A stretch of DNA of 64,000 nt from a bacterium (GTDB lineage Bacteria > Planctomycetota > Planctomycetia > Planctomycetales > Planctomycetaceae): assembly GCA_016124895.1 (NCBI GenBank), contig WGMU01000031.1, positions 1 to 64,000 of the forward strand. Direction: 5' to 3'. Positions 19,781 through 29,136 of this stretch are shown in pieces (position 1 is the stretch's first letter; every line of letters begins with the position of its first letter). A program made the position numbers and the translations under genes. The notes under the pieces were generated by a model. The model ran no database searches. It saw nothing but the letters and a program-made list of their open reading frames with translations, and was not told where the DNA came from.

Positions 19781-20563
19781 TCAGCCCTGCTCCGCCACTT
19801 CAATGGCGTCGATCGCGTTCTTCGCGGCGCTCTGCTCGGCTTCTTTCTTACTCGGCCCCCAGGCTGACGGATACATCTTCGTGCCAATCGCTGCAGCGAT
19901 CTCAAAACACTTCGAATGATCCGGCCCCTTTTCGTCGAGCACCTTGTACTGCGGCGTCTCACCGAACTCCTTCTGCGCCACCTGCTGAAGCTGGCTCTTG
20001 AAGTTCTGGCCGTGCGAAGTCTTCGCGATGCGGGCGATCTCGTCGCCGAGCATTTCCAGCACGAACTTCTCTGCCGCCGCCCAGCCACCATCGAGAAAAA
20101 TCCCGGCGACAATCGACTCAAACACGGCAGCCAGCACCGAGCCCGGAATTCGCTCGTGCATGGCCAGCCCTTTGCCCAGCAGCAGGAACTGTCCCAGTCC
20201 GAGTTTGTTGCTCAGCTTCGTGCAGGTATGCCGACTGACGACGGCCGACTTGATCCGCGTCAGTTCGCCTTCCGAGTACTCGGGGAATGAGTGGAAGAGA
20301 AACTCGCAGACGACGACGCCCATAATCGCGTCACCCAGGAACTCCAGTCGCTCATTCGATTCGAGTCGTGTTCGGGCGACTGATGCATGAGTCAGCGCGT
20401 GTTCGAGAAGCTGCCGGTTCTGGAACGAATGCCCAAGAGCCTGTTCGAGGTCGGAAACGTCGTCTTCGGACAGCAGCGTCAACGTGTCACACGGAAGCTG
20501 ATATCCCTGTCGCGCAGCAGCCAGCGCAGCAACTTCGGTGATCGGAGAAGCGGATTCAGACAT
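19781..20563 (-). CDS. rnc: Ribonuclease III
   Basis: This endonuclease cleaves double-stranded RNA in rRNA maturation and RNA decay. The 260-residue product has the signature NERLEFLGDAIMG (about residues 66-78), the second acidic cluster FESIVAGIFLDGG, and a C-terminal double-stranded RNA-binding domain (NFKSQLQQVAQKE to KKEAEQSAAKNAI). A roughly 35-residue N-terminal extension precedes the catalytic domain. The start at 20563 is chosen because the upstream codons lie over a palindromic repeat. The TVP38 gene follows directly. Confidence 0.96.
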   Translation of the reverse strand: MSESASPITEVAALAAARQGYQLPCDTLTLLSEDDVSDLEQALGHSFQNRQLLEHALTHASVARTRLESNERLEFLGDAIMGVVVCEFLFHSFPEYSEGELTRIKSAVVSRHTCTKLSNKLGLGQFLLLGKGLAMHERIPGSVLAAVFESIVAGIFLDGGWAAAEKFVLEMLGDEIARIAKTSHGQNFKSQLQQVAQKEFGETPQYKVLDEKGPDHSKCFEIAAAIGTKMYPSAWGPSKKEAEQSAAKNAIDAIEVAEQG

Positions 20564-20620
20564 CAGTAAGACTCTCTGCAACGGAGTAATCCGCGGACGC
20601 AGGACGCCCGCAGCGATTCC

Positions 20621-20690
20621 GTTGAAAGAGGGGGCGGTCCCTGGTACCCGATCGCATTTCGGCGACTCAGGAACAATCCCCTTTTTCAAC
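20621..20690. repeat. 70-base palindromic repeat element upstream of rnc
   Basis: Arms 20621-20633 (gttgaaagagggg) and 20678-20690 (cccctttttcaac) pair over 13 bases with one G-U. The inner 44 bases contain further palindromic bits (ggtccctggtaccc). The form matches small REP/MITE-like elements found between planctomycete genes. It lies between rnc and the ROK gene, both on the minus strand, and could also act in RNA as a terminator. Confidence 0.65.
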
Positions 20691-20776
20691 GCGGGAAGCT
20701 CTTCATGATCGTACCTGAAACAGGTTTCGATCGATTAAAGCCCTGAAAGGACAGTGACTCGGACCACATAGCGAAT

Positions 20777-21838
20777 TCAGCACGCGAAGTTTCGCCGGGC
20801 AGCCAGAGCCTCCGTTCCGAACTCGGCACACGCACAGCCGGCAGCTCCGATGAAGCCGGCCTGGCCGCCGAGTTCGGCATAATCAATTCGTATCTTCGAC
20901 GACGGAACGGGAAACGACAATCGCCTGACCTCTTCACGCACGATCTCGACGAAGCGCCGACCAAGAGCCGTTTCGTTCCGGCCGAAGGTCATGTTGCCAC
21001 CAAACAGGACAACGTCCGGATCGATGGTGTGCATGAGGTTGGCCGTGCCGTAAGCCATGAACCGCGCCGAATCCTCGATCAGTTGAACGGCAAGCGCATC
21101 GCCGTGCTCTGCCACTTCCGCAATCAGTCGCGGCGAGAGCGGTTCTCCGCCATCCAGGCGTTCCCGCAGTAGCGGCGCCGAGTCGCCTCGATCCAGCGCT
21201 TCCTGGCAGCGAATCATCAGTCCGGAGGACCCGACATATCCTTCCAGCGTTCCGGTCATCCCGGTCGCTGACGGTCGTCCGCCTTCCATCTGAATATAGA
21301 GAAAACCGCATTCTCCGCCGTGTGAGTGGGCTCCCGTGACGAGCTGCTCGTTGACAATCAGCCCGCAGCCGATACCCGTCCCCAGCGTCCACATCGCCAG
21401 AGAATGAGCCCCGCGCCCGGCCCCTGCCCAGAACTCGCCGTACGCAGCCGCGTTCGCATCATTGTGCAGGACTGTCGGCAGGCTGAAGTGATCGCTGACC
21501 AACTGCCGAATCGGAATGTTCCGCCACGTCGGCAGGTTCGCCGGTTCGAGCCACATTCCGTTGGGAATATCGAGCGTGCCGGGAACCGCGACGCCGATCG
21601 CGGTCAGATTCCGCATTCGAATCGGGCTTTGTTCGACAGCGTCGACAATGCCCTGTTGAATCGTCGCCAGACCGTGCTCGGGGCCTTTCTCACCTTCCGT
21701 CGGGAGTTCCAGAAATGAAAGCGGACGCCCGGCGCTGGTCACCACACCAATCTTGATGCTCGACCCGCCGACGTCGACGCCAACAAAGAACTCCTCGGGC
21801 GTCCGGTTCCGATCCTTCGGAGATGACAAACAGGACAT
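20777..21838 (-). CDS. ROK-family sugar kinase (glucokinase-like)
   Basis: The 353-residue protein has the ROK kinase layout: phosphate loop FFVGVDVGGSSIKIG (about 15-30), GVAVPGTLD, the sugar-binding NDANAAAYGEFWAGAG, and the adenosine region TLGTGIGCGLI. ROK kinases phosphorylate glucose or other hexoses in the cytosol. The family's zinc-binding Cys cluster (CxCGxxGCxE) is replaced by MEGGRPSATGMTGTLEGY, though His in HGGECGF is kept. The start at 21838 is chosen because the kinase core begins 14 residues later; the ATG at 21934 would add an untypical tail. Confidence 0.9.
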   Translation of the reverse strand: MSCLSSPKDRNRTPEEFFVGVDVGGSSIKIGVVTSAGRPLSFLELPTEGEKGPEHGLATIQQGIVDAVEQSPIRMRNLTAIGVAVPGTLDIPNGMWLEPANLPTWRNIPIRQLVSDHFSLPTVLHNDANAAAYGEFWAGAGRGAHSLAMWTLGTGIGCGLIVNEQLVTGAHSHGGECGFLYIQMEGGRPSATGMTGTLEGYVGSSGLMIRCQEALDRGDSAPLLRERLDGGEPLSPRLIAEVAEHGDALAVQLIEDSARFMAYGTANLMHTIDPDVVLFGGNMTFGRNETALGRRFVEIVREEVRRLSFPVPSSKIRIDYAELGGQAGFIGAAGCACAEFGTEALAARRNFAC

Positions 21839-22154
21839 GCGAATCGCCTTCTGGCGGAAGTGACTGGCGAGGACGTCCCTGCCCTCACACTTCAGAAGCG
21901 GCCGAGTATACGGAAGCATTCCCCGGCGAATCAACGTGCGATCTCTGAGTCATTGATCCTTGCGCGACGGAGACAGTCGTTGATCGCTCCGCGGTCGAAA
22001 CGAAGGCGGAAACGGCGAGTATTCAGTGTTCGATTTTCAGTGTTCAGGAGGTGGTGATGTCGCTGACAGGCAGTGAGACGGCGAGAACAAAAGCGAGGTT
22101 TCAATGCAGACGCTTCGACCGCGGAGTGGTCAGCGATTTTCCCGTCACCGCGGA
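21839..22154. other. 316-base intergenic region
   Basis: It lies between the end of the UxaA-type gene and the start of the ROK kinase gene, both on the minus strand. No gene is seen. A 10-base direct repeat (ttcagtgttc) occurs twice about 16 bases apart near 22022-22047. It presumably contains the ROK promoter. Confidence 0.4.
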
Positions 22155-23702
22155 TCACAGAATCGGGCCGATCGTCCACGGACTGAATTCCTCGTCACCA
22201 ATGCCCTGCGCTTCACTCTTTGTTTTCTCGCCGCTGGCAACGGAGATGACCTTCTCGAAGATCTCCTCGCCGACTTCCTGCACAGACGCGCCGTCGAGAA
22301 TCCGGCCGGCGTTGATGTCCATGTCGTCGATCATGTGCTCGTACATCGGAGTGTTTGTCGCGATTTTGATCGTCGGGACGGGCTTGCAGCCGAAGCAGCT
22401 TCCTCGGCCTGTTGTGAACACGCAGACGTTCGCGCCGCTGGCGATCATGCCGGTGACCGAGACGGAATCGAAGCCGGGCGAGTCCATCACCACAAAGCCC
22501 TTCTGCGTGATCGGTTCAGCATAGCGGTAGACGCCTTTGAGCGCCGTACTGCCACCTTTCGCAATCGCGCCGAGTGACTTTTCATAGATCGTCGTCAGGC
22601 CACCCTTTTTGTTGCCGACCGACGGATTGTTATCGACAGTGCATCCGAACTTCGCGGCATAGTCCTTCCACCAGTCGATCAGCTCGATGAGTTTCTCGCC
22701 GACTTCGCGCGAGACCGCACGGCGCGTCAGCAGGTGCTCGCCGCCAGCGATCTCCGGCGTCTCAGCCAGGATCGACGTCGCTCCGTGTGCGACCAGCAGA
22801 TCGCTGGCGATGCCAACGGCGGGATTGGCGGAGATGCCACTGTTACCGTCACTGCCTCCGCACTCGGTGCCGAGAATAATCTCGGACACTGGAATCGGCT
22901 CGCGCCGAATCGCGTTCACTTCGGGCAGCATCTCGCGGATGATTCCGGTCGCGCGGTCGACCGTTTTCCGCACGCCGCCGACATCCTGAATGTTCATGAT
23001 CAGTGGCTGCGGCTCGGCACCTTCGCCGGGCATCCGAAGCTGCACCAGTCCGTGGCGTTCGGCCATGAACGACGCCTGCGCGGTTTCGCAGCCGAGCCCC
23101 AGCACGACATACGCCGCGATGTTCGGGTGCTTCGCGAAGCCTGCCAGTGTTCGCGCCAGAAGCTGGTGCTGCTCTCCGCCGTAGTCGTACGCGCAGCCTT
23201 CCTTGTGCGTCAGAGCGATCACGCCGTCGATGTTCGGGAAGGCTTCAAGGATCGACGCGTCGAAGTTCTTCGCGACGTATTTGGAACTCGTCGCCGAGCA
23301 GTTCACCGTGCTGATAATGCCGATGTAGTTCCGTGTCGCGATGCGCCCGTCGGCTCGGCGAATCCCCTGAAACGTCCGCCCGGTGATCGGCTCCGGATCA
23401 GGCGGCACTTCGGAGGCGAACGCGTAATCGAGACTCAGTTCGCCAGGCGTCACGTTGTGAGTATGCACCCACATCCCCGGCTGAATGTCCTCGGTGGCGA
23501 AGCCGATCACCTGCCCGAACTTGAGAATCGGCTCGCCCGAGCGAATCGCCTGCGTCGCGATCTTGTGCCCGAACGGAACCGTATCGAGTGTCCGGACGGA
23601 CCCGTCTCGGAATACCTCAGCCCCTTCCGGAACCGTTTGCTTGGCGATCGCGATGTTGTCTTCGGGGTTCAGTACCAGAAGTGAATCAGCAGGAGATGAC
23701 AA
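22155..23702 (-). CDS. UxaA-family altronate/galactarate-type dehydratase
   Basis: The 515-residue protein combines an N-terminal SAF domain (about 1-95, with HTHNVTPGELSLDYAF) and the UxaA catalytic part. Family motifs are HKEGCAYDYGGEQHQLL, VLGLGCETAQ, GTECGGSDGNSGISANPAVG and VFTTGRGSCFGCKPVPT. These enzymes are Fe- or Mn-dependent dehydratases forming 2-keto-3-deoxy sugar acids from altronate or galactarate. The fused SAF-UxaA form is common for altronate dehydratase, but the substrate is not certain. The start codon is TTG with poor ribosome binding; the frame has no better start. The nearby ROK kinase and HpaI aldolase fit sugar-acid use. Confidence 0.9.
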   Translation of the reverse strand: MSSPADSLLVLNPEDNIAIAKQTVPEGAEVFRDGSVRTLDTVPFGHKIATQAIRSGEPILKFGQVIGFATEDIQPGMWVHTHNVTPGELSLDYAFASEVPPDPEPITGRTFQGIRRADGRIATRNYIGIISTVNCSATSSKYVAKNFDASILEAFPNIDGVIALTHKEGCAYDYGGEQHQLLARTLAGFAKHPNIAAYVVLGLGCETAQASFMAERHGLVQLRMPGEGAEPQPLIMNIQDVGGVRKTVDRATGIIREMLPEVNAIRREPIPVSEIILGTECGGSDGNSGISANPAVGIASDLLVAHGATSILAETPEIAGGEHLLTRRAVSREVGEKLIELIDWWKDYAAKFGCTVDNNPSVGNKKGGLTTIYEKSLGAIAKGGSTALKGVYRYAEPITQKGFVVMDSPGFDSVSVTGMIASGANVCVFTTGRGSCFGCKPVPTIKIATNTPMYEHMIDDMDINAGRILDGASVQEVGEEIFEKVISVASGEKTKSEAQGIGDEEFSPWTIGPIL

Positions 23703-23730
23703 AGTTGTGAATCCAGTCGGAGGAAATGAA

Positions 23731-23905
23731 TCTCAGCGCAAAGACGCCGAGTCGAGAAGGAACGCAAAGTTCAGCACAAAGAAAAGGTACGGCGGACAGT
23801 CACGTTCAGAAGTCGCTCAGCCAGTTGACTCCGACTTAGAAACTCACGTTTGGTAGTTTCTGACTTCCCGTGAGACTCTGCGCCTTCGCGTCTTTGTGCT
23901 GCAAA
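23731..23905. repeat. 'cgcaaag' intergenic repeat, inverted pair (locus C)
   Basis: The copy at 23731-23769 (cagcgcaaagacgccgagtc onward) and the inverted copy at 23869-23905 (gactctgcgccttcgcgtc onward) flank a 99-base spacer. The pair lies between the PQQ-type gene's end and the UxaA-type gene's start, filling most of the gap. Confidence 0.75.
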
Positions 23906-23915
23906 CCTCCCTCCC

Positions 23916-25382
23916 TCAGTCAATCCGCAGCAGCTTGCTGCGCGTGCGGATGAAGAGGGCTCCGTCCGAGATGGCCGGGTTGGCGAGGATCGCTTCGCCC
24001 ACGTCGTTCACCGCCAGCACTTCGAGGTCGGCGGCGTTCTTCAGTACGACGACGTTCCCGTTCTCGCTGGCGACGTAAATCTTTCCGTCCCCCATCACTG
24101 GCGAGGCGAAATAGTCGCCAGCGTTCTGGATTCGCTCTGGACCGTACAGCGGAGTGCCGCTTTCAGTCTCGAAGCAGGTCGCGATGCCTCCGCCCTTGAT
24201 CAGCAGCATTCGCCCATCGGCAATCAGTGGCGACACGATGTGGTCGGTATATTTCGTCGGGTGCTTCCACAGGACGTGAGTCTTGGTGACGTCGCCTCGC
24301 CCACCGGGCTTAACCGCGAGGATGTATTCGTCGGCTGGATTCTTCGATTCAAATGTCGCACCGGCAAAGTTGCCTGGACTGAGAAACGCGGCGTCGAGTT
24401 CCTTACCTTCGAGCTGGCCGTCCTTGTTGAGATCGCCGCGGTCGAACGTCTTTTTGTAGAAGGCTTCCGGAACGGGCCGCTTGCCGACAAATGCCTGAAT
24501 CTCGTCCTTGGTCAGCTTGCCGTCGCTGTTGCCGGTTTCGGCACGATCGACCGACGCCAGCCACTGATTCGCGATGCCACCGCTCTGCAGGGAGATGTAA
24601 ATCACACCGTCCTGAACAACCGGCGTTGTCTTGATGTTTCGCAGCAGCGTGCGGGCCGTCCAGAGCCGTTTGCCAGTCTTTGGATCGTAACCGACCAGCA
24701 GGCCGGTCCCGCCAATAACGATCTCGTCACCGGTCGGCGTATGCGCGACGACCGGGTGCGAATAGTTGACCGCCATGTCGCTGCGGTCATCCTTCCAGCG
24801 CAGGTCGCCGGTCTTCTTATCGAAGGCGTAGAACGCCGGAGCCAGATCGTCGTCCTGACAGAACAGGACCAGATCGTCGTACAGCACCGGCGACATGCCA
24901 GCGCCCCACTTGAAGACGAAGTACGGAACCGGCAGGTCTTTCTGCCAGACGTCAGCTCCGGTCTTCGCGTCGACCGCCAGCAGCCCGAGCGTGCTGAAGT
25001 AGAAGTAAACACGGTTGGCATCCGCGGCCGGCGTCGTCGCTGCGTGAGAATTTGTTTTGTGAATCTCGTCGAGATCCCCGGTCGGCCACTTGCGCACCCA
25101 GAGCTGCTGGCCGGTCTTCACGTCGAAGGCGTACAGGCCGACGGTCTGCTCATCAATCATGCCTGTGGTAAAGACCCGGCCAGCGGCGACGACCGGGCTG
25201 CCGATCCCATCGCCCAGATCGGCCGACCAGGTAACTCCTTCTGTCGCCGAAAACTCGACCGGCAATGGCGCCGTTTCGACCGAAATGCCCGAGCAGTTCG
25301 GACCGCGAAACTGAGGCCAGTCGTCGGCCAGGGCGGGAACGGAAATCGCGGCGGCAATCATCGCCGTCAGCAGGCAGCGCAT
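23916..25382 (-). CDS. Secreted PQQ-type beta-propeller protein with EF-hand insert
   Basis: The 488-residue protein has a signal peptide (MRCLLTAMIAAAISVPALA) and the planctomycete WPQFRGPNCSGIS opening. PQQ-type blades are visible as AFDVKTGQQLWVRKWP, AVDAKTGADVWQKDLP, AFDKKTGDLRWKDD and GYDPKTGKRLWTARTL. Between blades, at about residues 275-330, lie one good EF-hand loop (DLNKDGQLEGKE) and one degenerate loop (TGNSDGKLTKDE), suggesting calcium binding. No PQQ-dehydrogenase active-site motifs were recognised, so it is likely a structural or binding propeller outside the cytoplasm. AAGGAG upstream supports the start at 25382. Confidence 0.9.
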   Translation of the reverse strand: MRCLLTAMIAAAISVPALADDWPQFRGPNCSGISVETAPLPVEFSATEGVTWSADLGDGIGSPVVAAGRVFTTGMIDEQTVGLYAFDVKTGQQLWVRKWPTGDLDEIHKTNSHAATTPAADANRVYFYFSTLGLLAVDAKTGADVWQKDLPVPYFVFKWGAGMSPVLYDDLVLFCQDDDLAPAFYAFDKKTGDLRWKDDRSDMAVNYSHPVVAHTPTGDEIVIGGTGLLVGYDPKTGKRLWTARTLLRNIKTTPVVQDGVIYISLQSGGIANQWLASVDRAETGNSDGKLTKDEIQAFVGKRPVPEAFYKKTFDRGDLNKDGQLEGKELDAAFLSPGNFAGATFESKNPADEYILAVKPGGRGDVTKTHVLWKHPTKYTDHIVSPLIADGRMLLIKGGGIATCFETESGTPLYGPERIQNAGDYFASPVMGDGKIYVASENGNVVVLKNAADLEVLAVNDVGEAILANPAISDGALFIRTRSKLLRID

Positions 25383-25543
25383 GGCTCGCTCCTTGAGTAG
25401 CAGGGACTGAGTCAGGCAGCGATTCTGGCGTCTGCGGATGGAAACGCCAATCGACTCGGCTTCTGCCGAGGTATCGCATGACACCGGACTCGTGAAATGC
25501 AGATCCGAAGTCAACGGCATCCAGATTCGCGCACGCTGCCGAT

Positions 25544-28264
25544 CTACTCAGAACGCTGCTCCCAGACCGGAATCAGACGCTTGGCGTCCTTGCCGCTGAC
25601 GGCCGACAGTTCGAGCCCGCTGGCCTGCGAGATGTAGAAGATGCGACCGTTGGAGACCGCGGAACCCAGGCACTCACGCGAGTCGACAGCCGGGCCGGTG
25701 GCGACAAGCTTATGACCGTTCGACAGGTCGAGCATGTCCATATTCGGTCCCATCAGGAACGAGCCAGAGACCGTGAAGCGGGTGCAGTTGTAGTCGAGAT
25801 CGAAGCGGTACGTGATCTTCCCCGTCGCTTTATCGAAGACATGGCACTGCGCGCGGATGGCGTTCGAGAAGATGAATTTGTCGCCGACCGTTACCACGTT
25901 GACGGCAGATTCGACCGGATCTGATTGCCAGACCAGCGAACCGTCTTTCGCGTCGAGGCACCAGATGAAGCGGTCTTTGGTGCCGTCCCTCGCCGGATTG
26001 TAGCCGCCCAGGTACAGGCGTCCGTCACGAGCGGTCACCGTACAGCCAGCGGTGACGAAGTAGTCCGTCGTCAGCCAATTGACCTCGCCGGTGATCGGAT
26101 TGATTGACGCGGTTAAACCATTGACGCCGTCTTCCTGGCCACGGCGTCGACGCAGGCTCGCCTGGTACCCGAAGTAGGTCGAGTAGTACAGCGTGCCATC
26201 CATCATTGCGACGCCGCAGTCGTTGCCGCCGGCGCCGTAGTCCGAGAAGTCTTTCTGCCAGACGAGCTTGCCGGTGTCGAGGTCCCAGGCCCAGACGGTC
26301 GGCCTGCTGTCCTGCGGGTAGAACGGGTTGTTGTGGCTGTAGATGTAACTCATCACCTCTTCGTTGGTGGGCGGTGTTTCCGAGTTCCGCCAGATGAAGG
26401 CTTTCTCGGAACCGGCCGGAGCCATCTTCCCCGAGCCGGACGCGTAGATTGCGAGGTTCCCATGCAGCGCCGGGGGGAACTGACGGCTCCAGCTTGGCGA
26501 ACCGGTAAACGGAGCCTCCCACAACAGGTCACCCGTTGCCGCGTTCAGGCACCGCAGCCGCGACTGTTTGATCCCGGCTTGCGGAACGAGCAGTTTCTCT
26601 TCGTGATAGATCGGTGACGTGAACGACAGATAAACGCCGGGGAAGTAACGCCGCCACAGCAGCCGGCCGGTTTCCTGTTCGACGCAGATAATCTGCCCCT
26701 CGGCGGTGTGGGTATACATCCTCCCTCCGCCGCAGACGGGGATGTGTTTGACCGAACCTTCAACGCGGCGCACCCAGCGCATTCGCAGCGGCGGCTTGAG
26801 TCCCTGGTTGTTCGAATTCGTGCAGCCCATGTCGCCGTAATTCGTGTACCAGTTGAATTTCGGATCGGTGAAATCACCGCTCAACGGGCTGCGGATCTCA
26901 TGCACGGCGAGATTGCGCGTCGGCAGCGGAGCGTCGCCGTCCGGCCCGAGGATGTAGAGATAGCCGTCTTCGCCGCCGAAGCAGATGCGGCCATCGAAGA
27001 CCGCAGCCGGCGCCGTGATTGGTCGTCCAAATGGCGTTTTGAACGACCAGACCTCGCCATCGCCCGGCAGCGGCACGACGTAGACCGCTCCGTCGAGACC
27101 GCCGTAGACCGCCTGATCCTTGAGCAGGATCGGCGGGCAGATCGACGGGTAGCCGCCGAGGTACTGCGCATACTTCGCTTCGTCGGCTCGGTCGATGTTC
27201 GGATCAGCGTGTGTCTCGGGACTTGGAATATGACGGCAGAGGCCGAAGCTTTCTTCCGGTCGCACGCGGTAAACGTCGGTGCCGCGCAGGCTGACCGACG
27301 CGAAGCTCATCAGTCCCGGTGTGTCGATATAAGTCTGCGTGCCGGGAACGATCGCCGTTTCGACTTCCTCGCCATTGAGCTTGAGAATGTCGGTGCGTCC
27401 GGCATTGTCGCGGCGGTGCCACTGCACATAGACCGAATTGTCCTCGCCGATACTCAGCCCGAACGCGGCCGGGTACTCGCCACCGTGAAACTTCGGAACC
27501 TCGGCAACTTTCCGCAGCTTCGGAGTGTCACCGCCGTCGTCGAGAAATACGATGCGCCCGCCCGCCGGAATAACGATCGTTCTGTCGTACATGGCCAGAT
27601 TGCGAGAGCAGACAAAGTGATCTTTCCAGGTGACTCGGCCCTCTTTGAACTTGTGCCACTGCTCGCCGCTCCAGCGATCGCCGTCGAACCCGATGACCTC
27701 TTTGACGAAGTCCCATGACCAGATGACCTCGCCGTTCGGCTCGACGCAGTAAACCTGCGAGCCCAGTGTCGCGAAGTAAGCTCGCCCGTTGCTGACGGCC
27801 GGAGCGCTGAAGATCGGATCGCGGCAGTCGATCTCGCGGACGATCTTTCCGGTTTCGCGATCGAGCACGCAGTAGAAGCCGGACATCGTCCCGAAATGCA
27901 GATACGGCCCGGCGATCGCTGGCGAACTGACATTGTTGACGTTGTCGAGTCCACCACGCGTCGGCGTCTTCCACAGGACTTTGAAGCTGGCCGCGTCGAT
28001 GCAGAACGCAACGCCCGATCCGTCGACCGCGTAAATCCGCCCGTCAGCGACGACCGGCGAGGTATAGACGCCGTCGCTCAGCGGAATCGCCGCCTGCAGG
28101 CCCAGCGGCGTCTGCACATGCCGGTCCGCAACGTTCCCGGAATGCCGGCTGTCAAACTTGAACTGCGGCCAGTCCTCAGCACCGCGGACGGTTCCGACCG
28201 AACTGCGGGAGAACAATGCAACCACAGCGAACTGCAGACAGATCACGGCCAGACGAATCGACAT
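25544..28264 (-). CDS. Large secreted PQQ-type beta-propeller protein
   Basis: The 906-residue protein has a signal peptide (1-29) and then AEDWPQFKFDSRHSGN. It carries two sets of PQQ-like blades, for example VLDRETGKIVREIDC, CVEPNGEVIWSWDF, CVEQETGRLLWRRYFP, AWDLDTGKLVWQKDF and CLDAKDGSLVWQSD, about one and a half to two propellers in length. It lies 161 bases upstream of the other propeller gene on the same strand and the two could be co-transcribed. The function is unknown; such proteins are abundant in planctomycetes and are thought to act in the periplasm. Confidence 0.88.
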   Translation of the reverse strand: MSIRLAVICLQFAVVALFSRSSVGTVRGAEDWPQFKFDSRHSGNVADRHVQTPLGLQAAIPLSDGVYTSPVVADGRIYAVDGSGVAFCIDAASFKVLWKTPTRGGLDNVNNVSSPAIAGPYLHFGTMSGFYCVLDRETGKIVREIDCRDPIFSAPAVSNGRAYFATLGSQVYCVEPNGEVIWSWDFVKEVIGFDGDRWSGEQWHKFKEGRVTWKDHFVCSRNLAMYDRTIVIPAGGRIVFLDDGGDTPKLRKVAEVPKFHGGEYPAAFGLSIGEDNSVYVQWHRRDNAGRTDILKLNGEEVETAIVPGTQTYIDTPGLMSFASVSLRGTDVYRVRPEESFGLCRHIPSPETHADPNIDRADEAKYAQYLGGYPSICPPILLKDQAVYGGLDGAVYVVPLPGDGEVWSFKTPFGRPITAPAAVFDGRICFGGEDGYLYILGPDGDAPLPTRNLAVHEIRSPLSGDFTDPKFNWYTNYGDMGCTNSNNQGLKPPLRMRWVRRVEGSVKHIPVCGGGRMYTHTAEGQIICVEQETGRLLWRRYFPGVYLSFTSPIYHEEKLLVPQAGIKQSRLRCLNAATGDLLWEAPFTGSPSWSRQFPPALHGNLAIYASGSGKMAPAGSEKAFIWRNSETPPTNEEVMSYIYSHNNPFYPQDSRPTVWAWDLDTGKLVWQKDFSDYGAGGNDCGVAMMDGTLYYSTYFGYQASLRRRRGQEDGVNGLTASINPITGEVNWLTTDYFVTAGCTVTARDGRLYLGGYNPARDGTKDRFIWCLDAKDGSLVWQSDPVESAVNVVTVGDKFIFSNAIRAQCHVFDKATGKITYRFDLDYNCTRFTVSGSFLMGPNMDMLDLSNGHKLVATGPAVDSRECLGSAVSNGRIFYISQASGLELSAVSGKDAKRLIPVWEQRSE

Positions 28265-28443
28265 GGAGCCTTCCTCACAGCGTGCGAATCGGCGAACAAC
28301 GTCAGAAGATCGGTTGCTGAAATTGCCGATGAGCGACCGCCGGTATCGTTCAACCAGCCCGTTGGCCGGTCAAGCGACTTCAGGACTCCACGGCCGTCGT
28401 GTGCTGGTCGACAGCGACACACCGGCGGGCAGAGTGACGAGCT

Positions 28444-28839
28444 TCAGAACGGGACATCGTCAAAGCCGACGCCGATCGCGGTGGCGGTCGCGTAGTCGCG
28501 GCAGTGGGAGATCGTGATCAGGACCTGAGAGATGCCGATCTTCTGAGCATGATCGGACGCGCCGCCGCTCAGTCGCACGATTGGTTTTCCGCTGGTTTCG
28601 GCGAGCACTTCGATATTCTTCCAGCCGATGCCTTTCACAAAGCCAGTGCCCAGGACCTTCATCACCGCTTCTTTCGCCGCCCAGCGGCCGGCGTAAGCCT
28701 CGTTGCAGTGCTTGCGTTTCTGGCAGTAGCGAATCTCTTCGTCGGTGTAGACCCGGTTGAGAAATGACTCAGCATGCCGCTCAATCATTTGAGCGATTCG
28801 GGTGATTTCGACAATGTCTGTTCCCAGTCCGACGATCAC
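28444..28839 (-). CDS. acpS: Holo-[acyl-carrier-protein] synthase
   Basis: AcpS moves the 4'-phosphopantetheine arm from coenzyme A to acyl carrier protein, activating fatty-acid synthesis. The 131-residue product has both family signatures: the metal-binding GTDIVEITRI at residues 6-15 and GRWAAKEAVMKVLGTG at about 51-66, plus ISHCRDYATATAI. Its length is typical. The start codon is GTG. It is monocistronic here. Confidence 0.96.
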   Translation of the reverse strand: MIVGLGTDIVEITRIAQMIERHAESFLNRVYTDEEIRYCQKRKHCNEAYAGRWAAKEAVMKVLGTGFVKGIGWKNIEVLAETSGKPIVRLSGGASDHAQKIGISQVLITISHCRDYATATAIGVGFDDVPF

Positions 28840-29136
28840 GGCTGTGCTTCCGCGTGTGAAAACAAGATCGATTTGTCCAGACGTTTGCTCGGCCTGTCGA
28901 TTCCGTCTCCGATCCTGTCACCGGACCGGAACTGAGCCGCAGGTCGGTATCCGCGCTGACGCAGTGTGTCGAGACGATTCACTTCCTGCCAGCAGTGCTC
29001 TAAATGTCCGACGGCCTCGAATGCGTTAATTCAAATGCTCAGACCGTGCTTCCGCATCACAGCATCGGCTACTCACAAAAACAGCCGCGGATAATGAATC
29101 CGCGGCTGCTGATTTCCTGACGTCCGAAACGCTCGC
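28840..29136. other. Intergenic region between the HMA-protein gene and acpS
   Basis: This region of 297 bases holds the terminator of the HMA gene (29076-29108) and, nearer to 28840, presumably the acpS promoter. No gene or further repeat is seen. Confidence 0.4.
29076..29108 (-). terminator. Rho-independent terminator of the candidate selenoprotein gene
   Basis: Arms 29082-29092 (cagccgcggat) and 29098-29108 (atccgcggctg) form a perfect 11-bp stem with a five-base loop. On the minus strand the stem is followed at once by TTTTT (complement of 29077-29081). It lies 28 bases after the stop codon at 29137-29139. Confidence 0.88.
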
